Below are positions 11,702 through 20,984 of a stretch of DNA of 64,000 nucleotides, piece after piece. Under the pieces are notes generated by a model. It made no database searches. It was not told where the DNA came from and worked only from the letters and a program-made list of their open reading frames with translations. How positions within the stretch are numbered: the stretch's first letter is position 1; each line of letters opens with the position of its first letter. Origin of the DNA: Mantamonas sphyraenae. Its lineage: Eukaryota; CRuMs; Mantamonadidae. The stretch lies in NCBI GenBank assembly GCA_026936335.1, contig JAPMXV010000074.1:62001-126000 (forward strand), in the 5' to 3' direction. Made by a program: the position numbers and the translations under genes.

Positions 11702-11900
11702 GTGGTGGTGGGATGACTGTTCAACCTGAGTTGCGCTGTGTGCTTTTTGCTTTGTCGTGGGTGTCGCATCCCAGTGTGGAAAGGGCGGATGTTTGCTGAC
11801 GATGGGATGCGATGGACGATGGAATCGTGGCCAATGCCAGGTTTGCGTTTGTCCTGCACAGCATGCCCCAGCCCAGCCAACCTCCCAAATTGAACCCCAC
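11702..11900. promoter_or_regulatory. Shared divergent promoter region, ArfGAP / PAN2
   Basis: These 199 bp lie between the two start codons. A CCAAT pentamer occurs at about 11832-11836 on the plus strand. In-frame ATGs upstream of the chosen PAN2 start (for example at about 11799) cannot be excluded as starts from sequence alone. Confidence 0.4.
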
Positions 11901-14900
11901 ATGAGCACGGCCCCTCCCGTCCCGTGGTCGACCGTGTGGTACACGTACATGCCTCCGGCAAATAAGTATAGGTAAGTGGCCAGCCACTTTCCCTCTGTGT
12001 GCGGTGTGTGTCTGGAGAGCGAGACCTGACTCGGACTCAACCGCGCTCCTTTGTGTGTTCCTCCTCGCAGCTACGCCCCCGCCGTGGTGGACGTGGTCTT
12101 TGATGAAACAGAGGCACTGCTGTGGGCAGTGACAGACTACGGGCAGCTGCAGTCCTTCCTGCACCCCAACATGTACAGATACAGCAGCCTGCCCACGTTT
12201 TGCCAGCCGCGCAAACTGCTGATGGCCGCCCAAGGCCCCGTCCTGGTGGCTCAGGACCAGATCGCACACTTTTCCCGCGGTGGCTTGGCCCACTTCATCC
12301 ACACCTCCTCCAAGCTGTACAACCTCACTGCAGCCTGTTGGTTGGACCCGCAGACTCGCTACGACGTCGTCCTCGCCGGCCAGCAGCCAAACATGCTCCT
12401 CTTTGACATGGAGAAGCAACGAGTGCGCTACCACGTACGTTCCCTTTCCACCTCTCGTCCCGTTTCCGTGCTTCAACGCCCTCTGTGGGTGCTCTCATGC
12501 ACCTGTGTGGCTCTCCCGCGCGGCGAATCGCTGTGCGCGCGCTCGACGGCCCTCTTGTCCCCGTTTGGGTCTCCTTTTCGCTGCCCACGGCTCACACATG
12601 ACACGCACGCACACACACGCACGCACAAAACACACACCCTCAGCGCAAGGTGGCATCTGAGCAGGGGTTGAGCTGTGTGGCGTCGACTGCAAATGGCAAC
12701 CATGTGGTGGCTGGCAGCAGCGACGGCAGCGTGGTGTGCGTCGACACTCGCTCGTTCAACTCAGTCAACACCCTGTACGGGTGCCACGGGGCAGGTGTGA
12801 CGGCCATCGACATGCGTGACAACATAGTGGTCACCTCGGGACTCGTTGATTCCCAGGGTGCCCTGTTTGCAGACAACCTCATCAAGGTGTACGACCTGCG
12901 ACAGATGCGCATGATTTCCGCCGTCAACGTGCCCTCGGGCGCAACCAACCTCCAGTTCCACCCTCTGTACGAAACCGACCTGCTCATTGCCTCCAACGAC
13001 GGCTACTTCCAAACCTACGACATCACAGCCCCAGCCAACTACCAACAAAACCTGGTGGTGTACCAAGTGGCCGAGGCCTCCACACCCATGATCAGCGCCG
13101 CACGCTCCGCCACAGGCGACATGCTCGCCTTTGGCACCATGGGTGGCTCCCTCCACCTGTTTGGCAACAGTGAACAGGCACAACCCAATGCCATGTCCCG
13201 CAGCACCGAGGCGGTGCCCGCACGCGTCAAATTTGCCGCTGCCAGCAAGGCTGCCCCGCGTGTGCTTCCGGATGACTACAGCATGGCGCTGTCGTCCGTG
13301 CCCAAACCACGTCCCACCACCTCCGAAGCGCTGCTGAGCACGTGGCCTTCGTACATGCGCTTCCAGGCGGGCAAGCCGCAGCAGGTGGTGAATCCCAGGA
13401 TTGCCCAATCGTTGCACATGAACGACTTTGTGGGCTACACCGTCAACCCGGGGCTCAAGCGCAACCTGGCGCCGCCCACGTTTATCTGGAGCAGTTCGAT
13501 GAACCAAACTCCGCAGCGGTTTGCCAGGTACACGCAGTTGAACGACGAGGGCATGATTCCCCGTGTCGCCGATGACGCCCAAGGGGCTCACTTTTGGCCA
13601 GGATTTCAAGGGTGGCGATCGGTCGGCTGTTGTGCGTCCCTCCAAGAACCATCGTCGTGTGATCATTCCGTACCACAAGTATGGCATTGGTCGCTTCGAC
13701 TTTTCCTACTACAACCGCTCCGCGTTTGGCGGCCTTGAGAACCAGCTGCCCAACTCGTACATCAACTCGTGCATCCACGTGCTGTACTTTGTGCCCGCCA
13801 TGCGTTCGTCGCTGCGTTCGCACCTGTGCCGCACGGAGTTGTGCTTTGCCTGCGAGCTCGGCTTCCTCATGCAGATGCTTGACGAGAGCAACGGCAAGAA
13901 TTGCCAGCCTCGCAATCTGCTGCGCACCTTTCGTCAGTCCCAGCAGGCCCAACAGTTTGGGTTGATCGAACCCGCCGATCCCATGTCCAAGAACGACGTC
14001 TTTCTGCCTCGCCTCATCCAGAACTTCTTCCGCTTCCTGCTCGAGCAGCTGCACAAGGAGCTCAGCATGGGTGTTTCCAACTCCTACCTGGATCTGGAGG
14101 AGGAACCCGCCCTGCGCACCCTGGACGACTACATCGAGGAGGAGGCCGCGCGCAAGCGCAAGGGAGGCTCCAAGAAACGCAAAGGAGGCAACAAAGGCAA
14201 CAACAGCAACAGCAACAGCAACAACAATAGCAGCAGTAGCAACGGCGGCAGCAGCAGTGGCGGTGGTGGTGGTGGTGGTGGTGGTGGTGCGGACAATGGC
14301 GAACATCCGGGATTGCCGCGTGATTCGGTGAAGGACTTTGGCATGGACATCAACGCGTTGGACAAGTGTGTAAAGTGCGACCACAGCACGGAGCGGAAGA
14401 ACGAGTTTTTCACGCTGGAGCTGGTGACGAGTGGAGGAGCCAAACCCGAAGAGGTGTCCACGGACAGCACCCTGTTTCAGGCCTGGTTGCAACAGAGCCT
14501 GTGCAAGGAGGCCGTGGCACGAGCCTGGTGTCCCAATTGCAAGGCCAACCAACCGCTCAAGCAGACCAAGCGTGTCTCCAAACTGCCCGACGTCCTCAGC
14601 GTCAGCACCTCGTTGTACACCAAGGACGACCTGCAGCGGTGGAACGGCGAGGCGGTGACATCGTCCTCATCATCATCATCGTCATCATCATCATCGTCGT
14701 CATCGTCATCAGGAGCGGCGTCGGACGATCGTCGGTTTGATCTGCCCGAGCGGCTGCGATTCTGGCGCGAGAGTGAGGACAGTGCGTACGAGGTGGAGGA
14801 GGTGAGGACCGAACAGGGTGAGGAGGAGGAGGGTGCTGCTGCTGGTGGTGGTGGTGAAAAGGCAGGCAGAGAGGATGGGGAACGGTATGTGCTGTCTGCT

Positions 14901-15905
14901 GTGGTGTTGTATGTGCAGGACAACGGAACGAAAGTGGCGGCCAAAAGCAAGAATCTGCTGGCGTACGTGCGTGTGCCTCAGCAGTACCACGACCGTGCCG
15001 GGGGCCAGCAGTACCACTCCTCCGAGTGGTTCATCTTCAACGACTTTTTCATTGTGCCCGTGTCGAAGCAGCAGGTGTTGAGTTTCCGCGCCTCGTGGAA
15101 GGCACCCTGCATTGTGCTGTACACACGCGAACCCACGTTCAATGCGCCTGCACCGCCGGTGGTGTCGCCCATCACCGACGCCGTGTTTCTGGCCATGCAG
15201 CCCAAGTTTGTCAAGAGCACCAGCACCTTTCAAATCTTCACCCCGGACAACCTGCCGCAGCCAGGCGACATGTTTGCACTGGATGCCGAGTTTGTGGCCC
15301 TCACCGAAGACGAAATCGATCTGGCCGACGACGGCTCGGAAGTGATCACCAAGAACGGCATGCTGTCGCTGGGCCGCGTCAGTGTGGTTCGTGCGAGCGG
15401 CGATCTCATGTACCAGACAGTCATTGACGACTACATCTACACGACCGAGCCTGTGGTGGACTACCTCTCACGCTTCTCGGGCCTGCATCCGGAGGATCTG
15501 GACCCGCAACGCAGTGCACACTACGTCACCACCCTCAAGAGCGACTACATCAAACTGCGCTACCTGCTCGATCGCGGTGCCATCCTGGTGGGCCACGGCT
15601 TGGAAAAGGACTTTCGCATCATCAACATCCAGCCACCACCCGAACGCGTCATCGATACAGTCAACCTGTTCCATCTCAAACGGCAGCGCAAGATCTCGCT
15701 GCGCTTCCTGGCCTGGTACCTGCTGGGTCTGAACATCCAGACGGACGAGCACGATTCGATCGAAGACGCACGCACTGCACTCGCCGTCTACGAGCGCTAC
15801 AAGGAGCTGGCCGATGCTGGTAGCTTTGACTGGGAGCTGCAACAGATCTACGACACGGGCCGCTCCTGCGGCTGGACCGTGCCGGACCCGTTCACCACTT
15901 CGTAA
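11901..15905 (+). CDS. PAN2: PAN2, catalytic subunit of the PAN2-PAN3 poly(A) nuclease
   Basis: Exons are 11901-11971, 12071-12434 and 12644-15905, giving about 1231 residues once one frame break is bridged. The family is close to 1200. It shortens mRNA poly(A) tails in the cytoplasm with PAN3. An N-terminal WD40 propeller (about 1-350) leads to an inactive ubiquitin-hydrolase-like domain (starting at SYINSCIHVLYF) and a DEDD 3'-5' exonuclease (about 1020-1200). Its acidic residues are visible in LDAEFVAL, GHGLEKDFRI and DSIEDARTAL. A Ser/Asn/Gly-rich insertion (14190-14295) and a poly-Ser insertion (14660-14720) interrupt the middle domain. The reading frame shifts by +1 at a CCCC run (13559-13562); reading it as CCC restores MIPVSPMTPKG. 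Start ATG 11901 is the last in-frame ATG before intron 1 that leaves an N-terminus without low-quality sequence. Confidence 0.92.
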
Positions 15906-16011
15906 ACGAACAAATGAAACATTGGATAAATGAATGGACAGCAAAATGGGTGCAGCAAACGGGGAAGTTTGTTCAGTTGAAGGGGATCCGCCGCTGTTGC
16001 CGTGACACAGA

Positions 16012-16029
16012 CATTGATGCTTGGTGATG

Positions 16030-16061
<32 letters not shown>

Positions 16062-17623
16062 GTTACACATGCCACCCCCACACAGCCACTCCGTCCAAGC
16101 ATGCTTAGTCGGTGGCGTTCGAGTTCGGGCCACGCCTCTTGCCGCCGCCGAACGACGCCTCCAGTGCCTCGCGCTGGTTGTACTGCTGGCGCTTCTTGGC
16201 ACGGCCAGTCAGCTTCTTGCCAGACTCCTCAGCCTGTAGTGTGTGTGCACGACGAAGGAGCGTTGGGAGGTGAGTCATGTGTGTGTGTGGGGTGTGGGGG
16301 GTTGGAATTGCCCAACTGCTCTCACTTTGCCTTCTTCCTCTCTCTCTCGCTCTTCTGCTGCAACATACCTTGTCAACCTTGGGTGTTTGTCCGCGCACCT
16401 TGCCTGTGGTTGTGCGTCGCATACGGTGTGTGTGTGTGTGTGTGTCGTGGTCCACCGTCCCGTCGTTTGTGTCAGCTGCAAACTCGGCCATGCGCTCAAA
16501 CATCGCCTCTGTGTGTTCCAGCACCTCCTTTCCTCTGCTCGCATCTCCTCCACACTCTTCCACCCTCCCATCATCTCCTCCACACCCGTCCCCTTCCCAT
16601 GCCTTGTCTCTCTGCCATCCTCCTCCCTCCCTCCACTCGCTACGTCCTCTTCTCCTTCCACCGCCCCGCATGCATCCCCCCTCTCCCTCCACCTCCGGCC
16701 CCTCTCTCCACCACATCCTCCCATTCCCTCCACTTCCCGTCCACACCCGTCTCCACACTCACCTGCGCGTGCCAGAGAACCGTGAACCTTGCCTGTGTGT
16801 CCATGCGTCCGTCCATCCCGTCCCAAACACGTCAGCCATCTCTCTTGGAAAAACCCGCCCCCATTCCAAGCTCCTCTCGCCCCCACCTCCCGTCACACAC
16901 ACTCCCTCTACACACATGCATTGGACACACATCCATCCTTCACGCCCTTCCTCCTCCTCCTCCACTCCACACGTGGGCCTCGCTGCTCCTGCACACGAGT
17001 AAACCACACGTCAAGCTGCCCAAGCCCGCACAGCTGCATCATCTCGATAACACAGTTTTTGTTTCTAATCATGGTTCGTTCATAACCACAGAGAAAAACG
17101 GTTTAATCATCTGCAGCCGTGCAGACCCTTGTGTCCATTGCCTGTCTCCCTGTCTTCCTGGTCCCTCTCCTGTGTCCATGCAGGCCCCGGAAACCTGCGC
17201 AAAGCAAGCTCCAGCGTCCGCACAAAAGCACAGCAGGCAACCACGTCCACAGGAAGCACAGACACACACAACCGCGGGTCTGCCACAGCATAGGATGATG
17301 TGTGTCCACATTGCATGCACATGGCCATCGCTCACACGTGTTCAAACTGACCCATTGTCTATGTGTGTGGTTTTTGTTTTTTGGTGGTTGGTGTTGGGCG
17401 AGTGGGTGCAAGATGGGAGGTGGGCGATTTGAATGGGCCGGAACAAGGGGAGGGGGGAATGGGACGGGAAGGGGGGTTGGAGGGAGTGTGTGATTGAATG
17501 GAGTGTGGGAATGGAGTGTGGAAGGCAGGAGGCGGAAGGAAGGGAAGAATCCGCCGAAATGGAACTTGGCGGAGAAGGCACATTGCTCAAATTCTACTCG
17601 GAAACGCACCGACCGTCATCCGG
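16012..17623. repeat. Left arm of a 1.6-kb inverted repeat carrying RPS30
   Basis: This 1612-bp segment is repeated in reverse orientation at 19315-20936. The outer ends share CATTGATGC and the inner ends share GTCATCCGG; flanks differ at once on both sides. By eye the arms differ at scattered intron and flank positions and by CA/GT tract length, while RPS30 exons 2-4 are identical. The 1691-bp unique spacer holds GCVT. It looks like an inverted duplication of the whole RPS30 gene with its promoter. Confidence 0.95.
16105..17355 (-). CDS. RPS30: Ribosomal protein eS30, left copy
   Basis: Four minus-strand exons (17355-17352, 16792-16763, 16403-16369, 16233-16105) give 65 residues. The spliced protein starts [20 protein letters not shown] and continues to a TGRAKKRQQYNQRE core and a GPNSNATD end. 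It is the S30 protein of the small ribosomal subunit near the A site. It lacks the ubiquitin-like (FUBI) leader found fused to S30 in animals. Exon 1 is only ATG plus one G, with donor GTCAGT and a 559-bp intron 1; this exon is the least certain part. Exon 2 (donor GTGAGT), exon 3 (donor GTATGT) and exon 4 (acceptor CTACAG) are clear. Convergent with PAN2, 199 bp away, and divergent from GCVT. Exons 2-4 are identical to the right copy. Confidence 0.9.
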
Positions 17624-17720
17624 CTCGCGTGTACAGAGCACGACACACGCCGGTGTTGCACACCACAACCTACCACGACGGTGTGGGAGTCCACCGCCGC
17701 GAACACCACTGAAAACCGCG
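17356..17720. promoter_or_regulatory. Divergent promoter region, left RPS30 / GCVT
   Basis: Of these 365 bp, 17356-17623 belongs to the inverted repeat arm and only 17624-17720 is unique to GCVT. The arm part has G-rich runs on the plus strand (C-rich on the RPS30 coding strand) at about 17440-17490, which probably act as the RPS30 promoter. GCVT therefore probably shares RPS30 promoter DNA. No TATA box was seen. Confidence 0.4.
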
Positions 17721-19289
17721 ATGTTCTCTCGTCACGCCAGGACCACGCTGTCTTCGCAGCAGGTGGGCTCTCAGATGATTGTGCGCAGCTTTGCCGAGGA
17801 GGCAACCAAGGTGAGCAAAGAGGGACAGAAGGAGAGTGCACCCGTGGTGTTGGAGAACACACGTCGACTCACACTCTCACTGTGTGTGCAGGCCGAGGTG
17901 AAGAAGACATCCTTGTATGACTTTCACGTGGCGCAGGGTGGCAAAATGGTCGAGTTTGCTGGCTACTCGCTGCCGGTGGTGTACAAGGAGGGCCAGATCG
18001 AATCGCACCTGCACACACGCAACTCTTCGTCGCTCTTTGACGTCTCGCACATGCGCCAACTGACGTGAGTTGCCATTCCAGCGTTTGCAGTGCATGTCTT
18101 TCCCGCGCGTGAGATACATCCCACGCATGGCCTGTGTCTGTGTGCTGGCGCAGCGCGTCCCGAGTAGCCGCCGAGAAAACCTGGGGAAGCCCTCCCGAGC
18201 GCCCTCTTTTTGTGTCGTGTTCAATGCACACGTCCACCAGCAGTCCAGCAGCCACTGACACGCACACTTTACTTCATGGACGACACATGGATGGGCAACC
18301 ACAGGCTGCACGGCGACGACGTGGAGGAGTTCCTGGAGCGTGTGACGGTGGCGTCGATGGCCGAGCTCAAGACAAACCACATCACGTACAGTCTGATCAC
18401 CAACGCACAGGGAGGCATCATTGATGACACATTGATTGCCAAGAAGGATGGGTACGTGCTGATGGTGGTGAACGCAGCCTGCGCAGAAAAGGATGTGGCA
18501 CACCTCAACGCCCAGCTGGATCGCTTCAAGGAGGAGGACGGCAGTCGCAAGGTGGAGATTGTGCAGATGGACGACAAATCGTTGCTGGCACTGCAGGGAC
18601 CGCAGTCGATGAAGGTGCTGCAGCGTCTGGTGAGCGACAAGACGGATCTGAGCACGTTGTACTTCAACAACAGCGCAGACGTGGAGATCAGTGGCCTCAA
18701 GACCATTGTCAACCGTTGTGGTTACACGGGCGAGGACGGCTTTGAGATTTCGGTGGACAACAAGCACGCCACGGAACTGGCGGAGCAGTTGGTGGCTGCG
18801 GAGGAGGTGCTCGTGGCTGGCTTGGCCGTGCGCGACTCACTTCGCCTCGAGTCGGGCCTGTGCCTGTATGGCAACGACCTGAACGAAACCATCACACCGG
18901 TGGAGGCCAACCTCAACTGGACGGTGGGCAAGCGCCGACGTGCCGAGGGTGGCTTTCTGGGTGCTGACATCATCCTGGATCAGCTCAAGGAGGGTGTGGG
19001 TGTCAAGCGCTCTTGCTTCCTCACCAGTGGTCCGCCTGCTCGCCAGCATGCAGAAATCCTCAACAAGGAGGGCAACAAAATCGGCGAGGTCACCTCTGGC
19101 GGCTTCTCGCCCGTGCTCAAGCAGGGCATTGCCATGGGCTACATCGATAGCTCCTACAAGATCGGCGCAGAGGTGCAGACGCGTGTGCGTGGAAAGGTCT
19201 TTGATGCCACCGTCACCAAGGCCCCCTTTGTCCCGCAGACCTACTACCGCAAGCAGGTGGTTTCTGCTCCCTCCACCAGCACCCCCTAA
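17721..19289 (+). CDS. GCVT: Aminomethyltransferase, glycine-cleavage T-protein, mitochondrial
   Basis: Exons 17721-17810, 17892-18064 and 18305-19289 join in phase to give 415 residues, close to the usual ~400. The T-protein transfers the one-carbon unit from the aminomethyl-lipoyl H-protein to tetrahydrofolate, releasing ammonia, in the mitochondrial matrix. The first exon encodes a basic, Ser/Arg-rich targeting peptide ([14 protein letters not shown]). Family blocks are clear: [69 protein letters not shown] and the PFVPQTYY end. The intron 2 acceptor at 18304 was chosen because it joins SHMRQLT to LHGDDVEEF as in other T-proteins; the intron frame stays open upstream of it. The gene lies alone in the spacer between the two inverted RPS30 arms. 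Confidence 0.95.
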
Positions 19290-19314
19290 AGGGCCAGGAG
19301 GAAACAATGAACAC

Positions 19315-20885
19315 CCGGATGACGGTCGGTGCGTTTCCGAGTAGATTTGAGCAATGTGTGCCTTCTCCGCCAAGTTCCATTTCGGCGGATTCTTCCCTTC
19401 CTTCCGCTTCCTGCCTTCCACACACCGTTCCCACACTCCATTCAATCACACACTCCCTCCAACCCCCCTTCCCGTCCCACTCCCCCCTCCCCTTGTTCCG
19501 GCCCATTCAAATCGCCCATCTCCCATCTTGCTCCCACTCGCCCAACACCAACCACCAAAAAACAAAAACCACACACATAGACAATGGGTCAGTTTGAACA
19601 CGTGTGAGCGATGGCCATGTGCATGCAATGTGGACACACATCATCCTATGCTGTGGCAGACCCGTGGTTGTGTGTGCCTGTGCTTCGCTGTGGACGTGGT
19701 TGCCTGCTGTGCTTTTGTGCGGACGCTGGAGCTTGCTTTGCGCAGGTTTCCGGGGCCGGCATGGACACAGGAGAGGGACCAAGAAGACAGGGAGACAGGC
19801 AATGGACACAAGGGTCTGCACGGCTGCAGATGATTAAACCGTTTTTCTCTGTGGTTATGAACGAACCATGATTAGAAACAAAAACTGTGTTATCGAGATG
19901 ATGCAGCTGTGCGGGCTTGGGCAGCTTGACGTGTGGTTTACTCGTGTGCAGGAGCAGCGAGGCCCACGTGTGGAGTGGAGGAGGAGGAGGAAGGGCGTGA
20001 AGGATGGATGTGTGTCCAATGCATGTGTGTAGAGGGAGTGTGTGTGACGGGAGGTGGGGGCGGGAGGAGCTTGGAATGTTGCGGGTTTTTCCGAGTGAGA
20101 TTGCTGACGTGTTTGGGACGGGATGGACGGACGCATGGACACACAGGCAAGGTTCACGGTTCTCTGGCACGCGCAGGTGAGTGTGGAGACGGGTGTGGAC
20201 GGGAAGTGGAGGGAATGGGAGGATGTGGTGGAGAGAGGGGCCGAGGTGGAGGGAGAGGGGGGGATGCATGCGGGTCGGTGGAAGGAGAAGAGGAGGTAGC
20301 GAGTGGAGGGAGGGAGGAGGATGGCAGAGAGACAGGGCATGGGAAGGGGACGGGAGCGGAGGAGATGATGGGAGGGTGGAAGAGTGTGGAGGAGATGCGA
20401 GCAGAGGAAAGGAGGTGCTGGAACACACAGAGGCGATGTTTGAGCGCATGGCCGAGTTTGCAGCTGACACAAACGACGGGACGGTGGACCACGGCACACA
20501 CACACACACACACACACACACACCGTATGCGACGCACAACCACAGGCAAGGTGCGCGGACAAACACCCAAGGTTGACAAGGTATGTTGCAGCAGAAGAGC
20601 GAGAGAGAGAGGAAGAAGGCAAAGTGAGAGCAGGTGGGCAATTCCAACCCCCCACACCCACACACACACATGACTCACCTCCCAACGCTCCTTCGTCGTG
20701 CACACACACTACAGGCTGAGGAGTCTGGCAAGAAGCTGACTGGCCGTGCCAAGAAGCGCCAGCAGTACAACCAGCGCGAGGCACTGGAGGCGTCGTTCGG
20801 CGGCGGCAAGAGGCGTGGCCCGAACTCGAACGCCACCGACTAAGCATGCTTGGACGGAGTGGCTGTGTGGGGGTGGCATGTGTAG

Positions 20886-20918
<33 letters not shown>

Positions 20919-20936
20919 CATCATCAAGCATCAATG
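19315..20936. repeat. Right arm of the 1.6-kb inverted repeat carrying RPS30
   Basis: This 1622-bp segment is the reverse complement of 16012-17623 with a few percent mismatch outside exons. It is about 10 bp longer, which a longer (CA)n run at 20494-20522 largely explains. It begins 26 bp after the GCVT stop. It ends on ATG 20934-20936, an upstream in-frame ATG of the dynein gene. Confidence 0.95.
19583..20843 (+). CDS. RPS30: Ribosomal protein eS30, right copy
   Basis: Exons are 19583-19586, 20147-20176, 20546-20580 and 20715-20843, giving the same 65-residue eS30 as the left copy. Splice sites are conserved between the copies (GTCAGT, GTGAGT, GTATGT donors; CACAG and CTACAG acceptors). 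Because both copies keep open frames and splice signals, both are probably expressed, consistent with the need for high ribosomal-protein output. The gene is in tandem after GCVT (293 bp from its stop to this ATG) and before dynein (141 bp). Its promoter lies in the arm downstream of GCVT, so GCVT 3' sequence and RPS30 promoter overlap closely. The 4-nt first exon is inferred and should be confirmed with cDNA. Confidence 0.9.
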
Positions 20937-20984
20937 AACATCCATTCACCCTTCCCCACACCCAACCCAATTGTCTTCACACCA

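Noticed and set aside
13526-13540. A 10-bp GT-AG segment in PAN2 as an explanation for the frame change
   Set aside because: It is too short for a spliceosomal intron, and removing it brings an immediate stop codon.
16002-17432. Long plus-strand frame in the left repeat arm, with its mirror at 19646-20970
   Set aside because: It crosses RPS30 exons antisense and is CA/CT-rich low complexity; RPS30 on the minus strand explains the locus.
18205-18304. Coding extension [12 protein letters not shown] upstream of GCVT exon 3
   Set aside because: The frame is open, but the family alignment joins SHMRQLT directly to LHGDDVEEF via the CCACAG acceptor at 18304, so this stretch is intron.
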